Source: Halalkalicoccus sp. CG83 (lineage in GTDB: Archaea > Halobacteriota > Halobacteria > Halobacteriales > Halalkalicoccaceae). From it: DNA of 64,000 nt. Both the position numbers and the translations under genes were made by a program. This document shows, piece after piece, positions 15,033 to 23,771 of this stretch. The stretch spans positions 62,001-126,000 of the forward strand of contig NZ_JAZDDH010000001.1 in NCBI RefSeq assembly GCF_037081715.1, given 5' to 3'. Positions within the stretch are counted from its first letter, which is position 1. Each line of letters opens with the position of its first letter. Under the pieces are notes generated by a model. The model was not told the DNA's origin. It saw nothing but the letters and a program-made list of their open reading frames with translations, and did not search any database.

Positions 15033-16964
15033 ATGAACCGCCGGGCCGGCGCTCTCGCCCTGTTCTGCCTAGTGGCGTTCGTCGTCGCCGTTCCGGCGAC
15101 GGCCACGGGTACGGGCGCGGGCATCGGAGGCGAGGTGCTCCGGCTCGAACAGGAGCTCGTGGCGACCGAGGAGCCCGGCGAGATCGAGGTCGTCCTCCGG
15201 TTCGACGTGCCCGAGTCGGTGATCGAGCTTCGGACGACCGTCCCCGATGACGCGACCGTGACTGCTACTGACGGGTTCGAGTCGGCGGGCGGGGAGTACG
15301 AGTGGAACGGCGAAACGCGGACGCCGACGCTGACCTACGCCGTCCCGACGGACCGGGCGTTCGAGGAGGGAGGACTCGTGTTCGTCGACACGGGCGAGTG
15401 GGCGCTGGTCGAGCGGCCGAGGACCTCAGTCCGCTGGCGGTGGGTCGGCTCCGAGCGGGTCGTCCTCGAACGGACGACCACCGCCGAACTGGGAGCGGTC
15501 GGTACCGACTCCGCGTTTCTCGGCGATCACACAGTCGACGTCAGGGAGACGGGCCACGAGACGGTGGCGCTCGTCGTCCCCTCGGCGGCGTCACCCACGG
15601 AATCGCGGGACGCGATCCACGCCTCGATCGGGGACGCCACGGAACGCCTGCGGGTCGGCGGGCGGAGCGATCGGGTGTTCGTCGTCGTCGCACCGTCGAT
15701 CGACGGGTGGGGCGTCCGGGGACTGCAGTTCGGCGCGTCGGACGTCTGGGTGCGCGAGGACAGCCGCCTCGACGATCCGGACAACGTCTGGGTACACGAG
15801 TACGTTCACACCCGCCAGACGTACGAGGCCGATCGGGAGGTACGCTGGTTCCGGGAGGGATCCGCGACGTACTACGCGGCGCTGCTGACGTACGAACGTG
15901 GCGACGTCGAGTTCGAGGCGTTCCGCGACCGCCTCGCCAGCGGGGAACGCTCCCCCCATGCCGACGACGTCCTCGCCGATCCCACGACGTGGACCCGCGG
16001 TCCCGACTACCACAAGGGCGCGCTCGTCGCCGCCGACCTCGACCGACGGATCAGGCTGGCGAGCGGCGGCGAACGCGACCTCCAGGACGTCCTTCGGGCG
16101 ATGAACGAGCACGAAGGTATCGTGACTCAGTCGGCGTTCCTCGCGATGGTCGAGGAGGCGGGCGGTCCCGGGGTCCGCGAGGTCGCCTGGACCCACACCG
16201 AGACCCGTGACGGGCCGGTGATGTGGGACGAGCGGACCCACCACGAGGCGTTCGACCTGACCGCACCGCGGATGGAGTACCGGCTGACGGACGACCCCGT
16301 GGCGTACCGCGTCTCCGGGCCGTACCGCGAGCGTCCGCTGGCTTCCGACGAGGAACTCGTCCTCGTTCCGGGCGAGCGCCTCGAAACGACCGCGACCGTC
16401 GAGAACGCCGGCGACGCCCCCGGCGAGTACGCGACGACCGTCGCGGCCGACGGGACGAACCGAGCGATCGAGGGTCGTCTCGAACCCGGCGAGCACGCCG
16501 AGATCGGAATCGACCGGACGTTCGAGGAACCGGGGACGTACACGCTCTCGGCGGGCGACGCGAGCGTTGACGTCCGCGTCGTCGAGCCCGCCGAACCGAC
16601 CGTGACCGGCGTCGAGCCGTCGTCGTCGACCGCCGCTCCGGGCGAGGTCGTCACCCTCGTCCTCACGGTGGAGAACGATGCGGCAGTGCCGGGCCGGGCC
16701 GACCTGGAGCTCCTCGATGCCGAGGGGGTCCGCGGGAATCGGAGCGTTCGACTGGACGCCGGGGAGACGAGGACGGTCGAGTTCGCGACACGCTTCGAGA
16801 CCGCGGGCGAACACGAGCTTCGCGTCGGCGATCGATCGACGATGGTGACCGTCGAGCCTGCGTTGGTCTCGACCCAGTCCGGCTTCGGCGTTCCGGTCGC
16901 GCTCGCGGCGTTCGCGGCGGTCCTGTTCAGCGAAGCGCCCCGGCGACCGCGGGGGCGGCGCTGA
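15033..16964 (+). CDS. secreted, membrane-anchored metallopeptidase-like protein with CARDB-type repeats
   Basis: 643 residues. A signal peptide (MNRRAGALALFCLVAFVVAV, about 1-25) leads to an extracellular part. A gluzincin zinc motif is visible: H255-E-Y-V-H259 with the third ligand probably E275 in WFREGSATYY, as in M1/M61-like peptidases. Residues about 430-615 form two beta-sandwich repeats of the CARDB type (VPGERLETTATVENAGDAPG and APGEVVTLVLTVENDAAVPG). A C-terminal hydrophobic helix (PVALAAFAAVLF) and a basic tail anchor it outside the cell. The substrate is unknown. Its last 38 bases overlap the convergent prs gene. Confidence 0.8.
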   Translation: MNRRAGALALFCLVAFVVAVPATATGTGAGIGGEVLRLEQELVATEEPGEIEVVLRFDVPESVIELRTTVPDDATVTATDGFESAGGEYEWNGETRTPTLTYAVPTDRAFEEGGLVFVDTGEWALVERPRTSVRWRWVGSERVVLERTTTAELGAVGTDSAFLGDHTVDVRETGHETVALVVPSAASPTESRDAIHASIGDATERLRVGGRSDRVFVVVAPSIDGWGVRGLQFGASDVWVREDSRLDDPDNVWVHEYVHTRQTYEADREVRWFREGSATYYAALLTYERGDVEFEAFRDRLASGERSPHADDVLADPTTWTRGPDYHKGALVAADLDRRIRLASGGERDLQDVLRAMNEHEGIVTQSAFLAMVEEAGGPGVREVAWTHTETRDGPVMWDERTHHEAFDLTAPRMEYRLTDDPVAYRVSGPYRERPLASDEELVLVPGERLETTATVENAGDAPGEYATTVAADGTNRAIEGRLEPGEHAEIGIDRTFEEPGTYTLSAGDASVDVRVVEPAEPTVTGVEPSSSTAAPGEVVTLVLTVENDAAVPGRADLELLDAEGVRGNRSVRLDAGETRTVEFATRFETAGEHELRVGDRSTMVTVEPALVSTQSGFGVPVALAAFAAVLFSEAPRRPRGRR

Positions 16965-17775
16965 CCCGGCTCTCGACGCGCTCGATCGTATCGGTGCCGT
17001 AGACCGCATCGACGCCCGCGCGGGCGAGCTTCGTCCGGGCGTTGTCCGCGAGCATGGGGTGGACGCAGGTCACGAACACCCGCTCGGGGGCCCGGTTTCG
17101 GAGGACGGTGATCGCCTCGCTCATCGTCGAGCCGGTGGCGATGATGTCGTCGACGACGACGACGTCGCGACCGGCGACGTCGACGTCGCTGGGAGCGATC
17201 TCGACCTCGCTTCCCGAGCGGCGTGTCTTCTCGAAGTAGTCGGTCTCGCCGGCGCCGTGGGCGTCGCGGACGGTCTCCGCGAGCCCGACCGCGCCGGAGT
17301 CGGGCGAGAGGAAGACGGGGTCGGTCAGGTCGGGAAGCGGTTCGGCCAGCCGATCCGCGGCCGTCACCGACTCCGCGGGCGCGTCGAAGAACTCCAGAAT
17401 CGCCTCCTCGTGGGGGTCGACCGTGAGCACGCGGTCGGTTCCGGCGCTCAGCGCGCGTGCAGCGGCCCGCGCGGAGATCGGCTGGCCCGGCACGAAGGCA
17501 CGGTCCTGACGGGCGTAACCCATGTAGGGGATGACGGTCGTGATCTCCTCCACGCCGGCCTCGCGGAGCGCGTCCTGAAGCTGCAGCAGTTCGACGTGGG
17601 CGTCGCTCGAGACGGTCGAGGCGACGACTGTCGCGCGGTCGGTCTCGATTCCCGGAACGGAGGCGAGCAGCTCGCCGTCGGGGAACCGCTCGTACTCGAC
17701 GGGGGCGAGACGGTCGTCGAGCACGCTCGCGAGTTCGGCCGCGAGCGCCTGTGAGGTGGAGCCGGGTACGATCAT
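16927..17775 (-). CDS. prs: ribose-phosphate pyrophosphokinase
   Basis: 282 residues. It makes PRPP from ribose 5-phosphate and ATP for nucleotide, histidine and tryptophan synthesis. The PRPP-binding signature VVVVDDIIATGSTM is intact, and the N-terminal flexible-loop region is VIPYMGYARQDRAFVPGQPIS. The length suits the archaeal class III-like enzymes. The start is ATG complementary to 17773-17775 (MIVPGSTSQ). The 3' end runs 38 nt into the convergent peptidase gene, so both coding ends share DNA. Confidence 0.96.
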   Translation of the reverse strand: MIVPGSTSQALAAELASVLDDRLAPVEYERFPDGELLASVPGIETDRATVVASTVSSDAHVELLQLQDALREAGVEEITTVIPYMGYARQDRAFVPGQPISARAAARALSAGTDRVLTVDPHEEAILEFFDAPAESVTAADRLAEPLPDLTDPVFLSPDSGAVGLAETVRDAHGAGETDYFEKTRRSGSEVEIAPSDVDVAGRDVVVVDDIIATGSTMSEAITVLRNRAPERVFVTCVHPMLADNARTKLARAGVDAVYGTDTIERVESRVSAAPAVAGALR

Positions 17776-17857
17776 ACCGGAGGGACACCGCCCGCGTTGA
17801 ACCCGTTTTCGGATTCCGAGCCGACGGGCTGAAACCCCTGCTCGAAGAAGGGCCGGT

Positions 17858-18265
17858 ATGCACTCCTCGGACCACGCGAGGATCGGCGCGGTCGTGAGCG
17901 CGCTCGCGCTCGGCCTCCTCGCTCGCGGCCGCTCGCTCCCCGGGACGCTCGCGCTGTGGGCCTACGGCGTCCTGTTCAGCGTCTTCGTCGATCTCGATCA
18001 CTTCGCCATCGCCCGGCTGAAGACCGGCGACTGGAAACACCTCCGACGCGCGGTCACCCACCCGATCTGGGCGTTCACCAGCCAGGAGGAGGTGTTCCCC
18101 GACGTGGGCATGACGCTCGAACGGCTCGCGAGTCACGTGGTCGTCGGCACCGTTCTCACGGTCGCGCTCCGCCCGTTCAGCCGGCTGCTCTCGACGCTCA
18201 CCGCGATCACGCTCGTGGCACACCTGCTCGCGGATCTGGTCCACGAGGGTCGAAAACTGCGCTGA
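17858..18265 (+). CDS. membrane protein, YdjM-like (LexA-binding/metal-dependent hydrolase family)
   Basis: 135 residues with hydrophobic segments at about 10-22, 28-45 and 90-125. The conserved pattern is FVDLDHFAIARLKTGDWKHL followed by RRAVTHPIWAFTS, the Asp-x-Asp-His and Thr-His pair typical of YdjM/DUF457-type membrane proteins. These are often called metal-dependent hydrolases, but the activity is not well established. The start ATG at 17858 is 82 nt from the divergent prs start. It is followed closely by the truncated gene end at 18295. Confidence 0.65.
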   Translation: MHSSDHARIGAVVSALALGLLARGRSLPGTLALWAYGVLFSVFVDLDHFAIARLKTGDWKHLRRAVTHPIWAFTSQEEVFPDVGMTLERLASHVVVGTVLTVALRPFSRLLSTLTAITLVAHLLADLVHEGRKLR

Positions 18266-18294
18266 TCGGGCTTACGCCGGCTCCTTCAATCCCT

Positions 18295-18440
18295 TCAGAA
18301 AGAACTCTCAGCGGGGCGCTCGCCGAGCACTTCGGTGGCGAACCCGAGCGACTCCAGCCTCCGCTCGACGTCCTCCGGCACCGAGCCGTACGACTCAACC
18401 GAGCGACGATAGGCTGCTATAGCCCTCGATTCAGTCCCAC
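18295..18440 (-). pseudogene. C-terminal remnant of a truncated gene
   Basis: About 48 codons in GC-rich DNA encode RAIAAYRRSVESYGSVPEDV and ERRLESLGFATEVLGERPAE, then SSF and a stop at 18295-18297. The segment looks like the end of a larger protein; EDVERRLESLGF recalls the closing helix of sulfatases, which is weak evidence. At about 18440 the composition switches abruptly to AT-rich sequence and the coding signal stops, so the N-terminal part was probably lost when the HEPN-carrying insert arrived. Confidence 0.5.
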
Positions 18441-18448
18441 GTACTGTT

Positions 18449-19588
18449 TTATAATGGGTAAAAATCGATCGGTCGGAATCCAGGAGATAGACCCCATGCA
18501 CCTGGTTCGGATAAGGATTTAAAGAATGTCTTTTTGTGGTTTTCGTAGAATGCGTCTGGGAATTGATCCCAGAAGACCATACAACAAAGGTTGACAAAAA
18601 TACTACCCAGAGAATGAAATATCTGCTCGTTATGAGCAGTCGGGTTGCGGACTGCATTCAAGAATGAGAAGAGACTTTTTTCATTGTTATATTTCTCAAG
18701 TTCCTTCGAGATCGTGGTCATGTAACTACCGAGCAGGCTACGCATGTTATCCTTCTTCTCTTTAGTAAAATTATCAATACTATCAAGAGCTTTCTTTGTT
18801 GCTGGCTTAGCGTATTCGTTATGCCACAGTGGCAACGCTTCCCATAAGTAGGCTCTCTCACCGTTGACGTAGCTAGCGATTCTTTTGTGCTCCTCGACTA
18901 CCTCTCTGAGATCATCAGAAACTTCCTGCCCGGCTTCTTCCATCCTTTCGATAGTGGTTAGGTTCTTAAAATTTCTCTTTAGAGAACCATCCTTGTTCAG
19001 GGCATTACATCGTCTGCGTAGGAGCCCCTCTAAGATGGATGTAGACATTCTGATGACAATTCTGAACGAATCAATAAAGACAGCACTGTAACTAGGATTA
19101 CACTCTTTGGCGAGATGTGCCGGTATATCCATCCCTTGAGCAATTAGCGATTCTGCTCTTTTTACCATAAGACTAACCTGTAGAAGAGTGCTCAGATCTC
19201 TCAGTATATCAGAATCAAATCGTGTCATAGCATACGAGGCGTCATTATTACTTTCATTATCACCGCTAACCTGAATATAGTTGTGGATAGACATCATACA
19301 ACCAGTCCAGGACCAGTACTGGAAGTGATCTGCGTTGATTTCAGCATCCGGTGTGCGTAGAGTTACGTCACATAGGAACTTAGGCAGATACCGAAGTTCA
19401 TCAGGTGATAACATATATGCGGTTCGATCACTCAAAATTACTCGCTTCCGCAAATAGGGACGGAAAGAGTCAGATCCGTTATTAGTATTATTTCTTTCTT
19501 GCTGTGCTTCTTTGATATGCGCTTCTACTCGCTCTGAAAAGAGATCAGGGTCAAAGTTTTCCATAGTTCCTGTGTTATTCTCACTCAT
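18449..19588 (-). CDS. HEPN-like protein, putative RNase/defence protein
   Basis: 379 residues, soluble, mainly alpha-helical, AT-rich codons. Near the C-terminus is FLNAVRNPTAHNEQIFHSLG, with R314 and H319 in the arrangement Arg-x4-His that marks HEPN-domain ribonucleases; it is followed by a hydrophobic helix (IFVNLCCMVFW), as in that fold. The middle (ILEGLLRRRCNALNKDGSLK, EVVEEHKRIASYVNG) is also helical and could be the first HEPN helices. HEPN proteins act in abortive-infection and toxin-antitoxin systems, yet no partner gene is next to it. The start is the ATG at 19588 (MSENNTGTMENFDPDLFSER). The family call rests on the motif and helix pattern. Confidence 0.65.
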   Translation of the reverse strand: MSENNTGTMENFDPDLFSERVEAHIKEAQQERNNTNNGSDSFRPYLRKRVILSDRTAYMLSPDELRYLPKFLCDVTLRTPDAEINADHFQYWSWTGCMMSIHNYIQVSGDNESNNDASYAMTRFDSDILRDLSTLLQVSLMVKRAESLIAQGMDIPAHLAKECNPSYSAVFIDSFRIVIRMSTSILEGLLRRRCNALNKDGSLKRNFKNLTTIERMEEAGQEVSDDLREVVEEHKRIASYVNGERAYLWEALPLWHNEYAKPATKKALDSIDNFTKEKKDNMRSLLGSYMTTISKELEKYNNEKSLFSFLNAVRNPTAHNEQIFHSLGSIFVNLCCMVFWDQFPDAFYENHKKTFFKSLSEPGAWGLSPGFRPIDFYPL

Positions 19589-20096
19589 TCTTTAGTATAA
19601 ATGGCTCCACCGAGTTTGCATAAACATTGGCAATCGCTATCAATTATTATGATCAGCTACCTTACAGTATTTTCCAATTTTGTTTATCTATCTTATAGAT
19701 GAACGAATAATGCCCGGAAGTTTCGGCGTATTTCTATACTTGAGCCCAGTTTTTTATCCTTGGAGGATAATGGGATGTAAAATACACCACTGGATGTATT
19801 TATTCTTACTAGATCAAGCTTTAAGAGCCGAGAAACGGCACTTTGGGAAGATTAGGTTGCTCGGGACAGAATTACACTTATCTATTAGCACCTCACCTGA
19901 CATATGCTTGGAGGCTCTCGACTATCTAAGACTGTCTGACTCATGGTCTTCTTGGAGACTACAAACCGGATAGATGACTGAAGTTACCTGTTCAATATAT
20001 TTATCGACGTATTCTTCCCGCTCAGCCCACCTTTCCAAGCTGACTTATAAGCTAGAACACATCCGTTGTCGCACAGTTGCCGTAGTACAGTGTGTG
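19589..20096. other. AT-rich spacer without a supported gene
   Basis: 508 nt of low G+C between the HEPN-like gene start and the aminopeptidase 3' end. A frame at 19680-19973 is open but begins with TTG and has no family-like features. I see no RNA gene or repeat. Confidence 0.5.
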
Positions 20097-21185
20097 CTAA
20101 TTAGTTTCGAACCCGCTCTCGAAGACGAACGTGCCGTCGCGCTGGACGACCTCGCCGTCGACGTCGATCCGGGAGTCCTCCGCCATGTCGACGATCATGT
20201 CGACGTGGACGGCGCTGTCGTTGACCGCGTTCTCCTCGCCGACGCACTCGTCGTAGGCCATCCCGACCGCCATGTGGACGGTGTCGCCCATCTTCTCGTC
20301 GAACAGCATGTTGTACGTGAATCGGTCGATGTCGCGGTTCATGCCGATGCCGAGCTCGCCGAGCCGGCTCGCGCCCTCGTCGGTCTCGAGCACTTCCGTC
20401 AGGAGGTCCTCGTTCTGGGCGGCCGAGTGCTCGACCACCTCGCCGCCCTCGAACTCGAGGCGGACGTCGGTGATCTCGCGGCCCTGGTGGTAGAGCGGCT
20501 TGTCGAACAGCACCGAGCCCTCGACGCTCTCGACGACCGGCGCGGTGAACACCTCGCCGCCGGGAAGGTTGTTCTCGCCGTAGTCGTTGATCGCGCGGTT
20601 GCCCGCGACGCTCATCCGTACGTCGGTGTGCTCGCCCGAGACGATCCGCACCTCGTCGGCGGGATCGAGGATCTCGACCAGCTGTTTCTGGTGTTCGCGC
20701 TGCTCGTCCCAGTCCTTGTTGACGGCGTCCCAGACGAAGTTCTCGTAGGCCTCGGTGCTCATGCCCGCGAGCTGGGCGTTCGCGGGCGCGGGAAACTGCG
20801 TGAGACACCACCGTTTGGAGAGGCGCTCCTCGCGGATGGGCTGTTGGGCGACGGAGTACGCGGCGGTGGTCTCGGGCTGGACGTCGCTGGTCTCGGTGGC
20901 GTTCTCCGAGGAGCGCAGGTGGACGAACACGTCGGTCTGCTCCATCAGCGCCCGCTCGTGGCTCGGCGTGTCGAACTCCTCGCGCGAGCGGAGGAACGCC
21001 CGTTTGGCGCGGTCGTCGGCGTTCAGATAGATCGGGTTCGCGCCGCGATCGCCGATCACCTCGTGGAGCGCCACCGCCAGGTCGCTCGCGACCGCCGGCG
21101 CGCTGATGACGACGTTGTCGCCCTCCTGGACGTCGGTGGAGTGGTCGACGACGGTCTCGGCGTGCTCCCGAATTCGCGGATCCAT
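20097..21185 (-). CDS. M29-family aminopeptidase (AmpS/PepS type)
   Basis: 362 residues. Thermophilic aminopeptidase family M29 enzymes remove N-terminal residues from peptides in the cytoplasm with two metal ions. Family features are seen: NVVISAPAVASDLAVALHEV at the N-terminus, and LPGGEVFTAPVVESVEG with the metal-binding Glu. RFTYNMLFDEKMGDTVHMAVGMAYD and NDSAVHVDMIVDMAEDSRID carry the His/Asp ligands near the C-terminus. The ATG at 21185 (MDPRIREHAETVVDH) fits the family start; nine upstream residues in frame do not. Its stop lies at the edge of the AT-rich insert, but the protein appears full length. Confidence 0.93.
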   Translation of the reverse strand: MDPRIREHAETVVDHSTDVQEGDNVVISAPAVASDLAVALHEVIGDRGANPIYLNADDRAKRAFLRSREEFDTPSHERALMEQTDVFVHLRSSENATETSDVQPETTAAYSVAQQPIREERLSKRWCLTQFPAPANAQLAGMSTEAYENFVWDAVNKDWDEQREHQKQLVEILDPADEVRIVSGEHTDVRMSVAGNRAINDYGENNLPGGEVFTAPVVESVEGSVLFDKPLYHQGREITDVRLEFEGGEVVEHSAAQNEDLLTEVLETDEGASRLGELGIGMNRDIDRFTYNMLFDEKMGDTVHMAVGMAYDECVGEENAVNDSAVHVDMIVDMAEDSRIDVDGEVVQRDGTFVFESGFETN

Positions 21186-21271
21186 ACCCGAGGATCGGAA
21201 GCCGCCGTCCAAACCGCTTGCGGATGGCGAGGATCCACCACCTCTTTGACGGCCGCCGCGCTACCGCGCTC

Positions 21272-22300
21272 ATGATCGATCTGCGCAGCGACACGGTAAC
21301 GAGACCCGACGACCGGATGCGCGAGGCGAGCGCGAACGCCGAGGTGGGCGACGACGTCTACCGCGAGGACCCCACGGTGAACGAACTCGAGACCCGGGCG
21401 GCCGAGCTCCTCGGGAAGGAGGCCGCGCTCTTTCACCCGACGGGAACGATGGCGAACCAGGTCGCGGTGCGCACCCACACCGAGCACGGCCAGGAGGTGC
21501 TCTGTGAACGCGAGAGCCACGTCGTCAAGTGGGAGCTGGGCGGGATGGCCCAGCTCTCGGGCCTCCAGGTCCGGACGGTCGACGGCGACGGCCGCGGCGT
21601 CATAACTGCGGAACAGGTCCGCGAGGGCCACGTCGCGGAGGACCTCCACCGACCCGGAACGGGACTGCTCTGTCTCGAGAACACCCACAACAGCAAGGGT
21701 GGCGCGGCGATCGCGCCGGAGACGATCGAGGCGACGGCGGAGGCGGCCCACGAACTCGACGTCCCGGTCCACCTCGACGGGGCGCGGCTGTTCAACGCCG
21801 CGGCCGCCCTCGACGTCCCAGCCTCACGGATCGTCGAACCGGTCGACTCGGCGATGTTCTCGCTCTCGAAGGGGCTCGGCGCGCCGGTCGGTTCGATGCT
21901 CGTCGGGAGCGAGGCGTTCGTCGAGCGCGCCCGCAGGAACCGGAAACTCCTCGGTGGCGGGATGCGCCAGGCGGGCGTGATCGGCGCACCCGGACTCCTC
22001 GCGCTCGAGGAGGAGAACCGCGCCAGACTCACGGAGGACCACGAGAACGCCAGCCGACTGGCGGCGGGACTCGACGGGATCGAGGGGCTCTCGGCACCGG
22101 AGCCCGAGACGAACGTCGTGCTCGTCCGCACGGGGGGAGCCGACTACACCGCAGAGGAGTTCCTCGACGTCTGCGAGTCGGAGGGCGTCCTCGGCGTTCC
22201 GTTCGACGAGAACCTCGTCCGGTTCTGCACTCACCGCGACGTTACGGACAACGACGTCGAGCGGGCGATCGAGACGGTCGAGACGGTTCTCTCGGGCTAA
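21272..22300 (+). CDS. ltaE: threonine aldolase family PLP enzyme
   Basis: 342 residues of the beta-eliminating lyase/threonine aldolase family, which splits L-threonine or allo-threonine to glycine and acetaldehyde. Hallmarks are MIDLRSDTVTRPDDRMREAS, EAALFHPTGTMANQVAVRTH, LDGARLFNAAAALDVPAS and the Schiff-base lysine in SLSKGLGAPVGSML. The ATG at 21272 is chosen because the conserved DLRSDT motif follows directly. Divergent from the aminopeptidase. The last three bases overlap the stop of the convergent small membrane protein gene. Confidence 0.92.
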   Translation: MIDLRSDTVTRPDDRMREASANAEVGDDVYREDPTVNELETRAAELLGKEAALFHPTGTMANQVAVRTHTEHGQEVLCERESHVVKWELGGMAQLSGLQVRTVDGDGRGVITAEQVREGHVAEDLHRPGTGLLCLENTHNSKGGAAIAPETIEATAEAAHELDVPVHLDGARLFNAAAALDVPASRIVEPVDSAMFSLSKGLGAPVGSMLVGSEAFVERARRNRKLLGGGMRQAGVIGAPGLLALEEENRARLTEDHENASRLAAGLDGIEGLSAPEPETNVVLVRTGGADYTAEEFLDVCESEGVLGVPFDENLVRFCTHRDVTDNDVERAIETVETVLSG

Positions 22301-22428
22301 CGGCGCCCGCCCTCGAACCCCTGTCGGAACCCTGACAGTACCTTCCTGACGAACAGATACGAGCCGACGAGGAAGACCAGGAGGATCCCCATGAAAACGA
22401 GGTAGACGGGGTCGAGGTCGACGAGCAT
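22297..22428 (-). CDS. 43-residue single-span membrane protein
   Basis: Found by reading the minus strand of the spacer: the protein begins MLVDLDPVYLVFMGILLVFL and ends RKVLSGFRQGFEGGRR. One clear transmembrane helix (about 9-27) is followed by a basic cytoplasmic tail, a layout common among haloarchaeal small membrane proteins. The stop codon shares bases with the ltaE stop (22297-22300). Function unknown. Confidence 0.65.
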   Translation of the reverse strand: MLVDLDPVYLVFMGILLVFLVGSYLFVRKVLSGFRQGFEGGRR

Positions 22429-22508
22429 ACGCCGAACGTGTCGTGGGGAGGCCAAGAGGGTTTCGACCGTCGTAGGTTGTTAGTGGGCTTGATAATGCTG
22501 CCGTAACC

Positions 22509-22515
22509 GCTTATG
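22509..22515 (+). promoter_or_regulatory. TATA box of the DUF2267 gene
   Basis: gcttatg centred 30 nt before the ATG at 22542; the spacing predicts an almost leaderless transcript. Confidence 0.55.
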
Positions 22516-22541
22516 AGTTCACGGCGGTAGTCGGAGTTGCC

Positions 22542-22976
22542 ATGGATCACGACACCTTCATCGGTCAGGTACAGAATCGAGCCGAACTGGCTTCCCGTGG
22601 TGCGGCGCTGAGCACGAGTAGAGCGACCCTCCAGACGCTCGGCGAGCGCATCCAGGAGGGCGAGGCGACCAACCTCGCGGCACAGCTGCCCGACGAGCTG
22701 GGTCGGTTCCTCGAGGAGCACGCCGACACCACCGAGTCGTTCGAGTTCCAGGAGTTCATCTCCCGGGTCGCGGAACGCGACGAGAACCTCGGCGACGAAC
22801 ACGGCATCGACGACGACGACCTCTCGGCGGCGGCGCTGCACGCCCGCGCCGTGGTCGACGTCCTCGACGAGGCGGTCACCGAGGGCCAGATCGAGGACAT
22901 CCGCGATCAGCTCCCCAACGACTACGACGACCTGTTCGAACTCGCGGAGGTCGAACAGCACCCCGGCCAGGAGTAA
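22542..22976 (+). CDS. DUF2267 family protein
   Basis: 144 residues. MDHDTFIGQVQNRAELASRG, then TSRATLQTLGERIQEGEATN and LAAQLPDELGRFLEE form one helical DUF2267 unit. A second related unit ends with DVLDEAVTEGQIEDIRDQLP and NDYDDLFELAE. The two halves are roughly similar, as usual for this family of soluble all-helical proteins. The molecular role is not known. It is monocistronic, with its own promoter. Confidence 0.88.
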   Translation: MDHDTFIGQVQNRAELASRGAALSTSRATLQTLGERIQEGEATNLAAQLPDELGRFLEEHADTTESFEFQEFISRVAERDENLGDEHGIDDDDLSAAALHARAVVDVLDEAVTEGQIEDIRDQLPNDYDDLFELAEVEQHPGQE

Positions 22977-23028
22977 GGCGTCGTCGCTCCCCTGCGTATC
23001 GTCGTTCGATCTCCTTTCGTCGCCCCGA

Positions 23029-23532
23029 CTACAGCGTAGCCTCCTCGATGAGCGTCCCGTCGGGCTGGCGTAGCCGACAGCGGACCCCCTCCTCGACGGG
23101 TTCGAGCTCCGCGTATCCCGGCCGGTTGCCCCGCGGCTGTGCGTGACTCCCCGGATTCAGGAGGACGAGGTCGTCAGCCCTAGTGATCGACGGGCGGTGG
23201 CTGTGGCCCGAGATCACGAGGTCGGCCCCGCGTTCGCGCCCGAACATCTCGAGGCCGGTTCCCCCGCCGTCGCGCCTGTGGGTCACGGCGATGCGGAGTC
23301 CCTCCCACTCGACGGTCCGGGCGGGGGGCAGCCGGTCGCGGACGGACGGATCGTCGGCGTTACCGAAGACGGCCTCGAGCCGCGTGGCCTCCTCGTGGAA
23401 CGCCTCGAGCGCCGAGACGGTCGTGAAGTCCCCGGCGTGGATCAGTCGGTCCGCCTCGCTGATGGCATCGAGCATGTGGTCGGTCAGTTCGTGGCTGCCG
23501 TTGCTGTGGGTGTCCGAACAGACGACTATCAC
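23029..23532 (-). CDS. metallophosphoesterase, YfcE/MJ0936 type
   Basis: About 167 residues of the calcineurin-like phosphodiesterase family with a two-metal centre. Motifs in order: CSDTHSNGS, HAGDFTTVSALEAF, AVFGNADDPSVRDRLP, THRRDGGG and ISGHSHRPSI, then LLNPGSHAQPRG. The family hydrolyses phosphodiesters such as cyclic nucleotides; the substrate is not predictable. The GTG at 23532 gives the natural start VIVVCSDTH. An in-frame GTG at 23562 would add VAREWQRRP, which looks unstructured. Convergent with the DUF2267 gene. Confidence 0.88.
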   Translation of the reverse strand: MIVVCSDTHSNGSHELTDHMLDAISEADRLIHAGDFTTVSALEAFHEEATRLEAVFGNADDPSVRDRLPPARTVEWEGLRIAVTHRRDGGGTGLEMFGRERGADLVISGHSHRPSITRADDLVLLNPGSHAQPRGNRPGYAELEPVEEGVRCRLRQPDGTLIEEATL

Positions 23533-23771
23533 GGGGCGACGTTGCCACTCCCGGGCTACCACTCTTTCGTCACGGCGCTAGGACGGAACCGCACTACGGA
23601 CGACGTCGTCCCCGAGGGCATCGGATTCCCGCGAACGGACGTCCGGAGGGTCATACGACGATCGGCCGCCTAGTCCTGCCTTACGGGCGGCCGTCGACTA
23701 CGAGGGCGGATCTACACGCGTGACGGCCGGATACCGAACTCCTTTCGTTCCGGGTGTCCCGTGTTGGGGTA

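Larger units (their letters stand above)
18440..20096. other. second AT-rich accessory insert
   Basis: A 1.65-kb block of low G+C between the truncated gene end (18295-18440) and the 3' end of the aminopeptidase gene (20097). It carries a single confident gene on the minus strand. No transposase, integrase or terminal repeat is visible. The abrupt edges and the severed gene on one side suggest acquisition. Confidence 0.65.

Noticed and set aside
19680-19973. 97-codon frame in the AT-rich spacer
   Set aside because: It starts with TTG, lacks a promoter at fitting distance and shows no domain; not supported as a gene.
23563-23771. Possible gene in the spacer between the phosphoesterase and the CDF transporter
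   Set aside because: No start-stop pair with protein-like composition and no RNA-like structure beyond what GC-rich sequence gives by chance.
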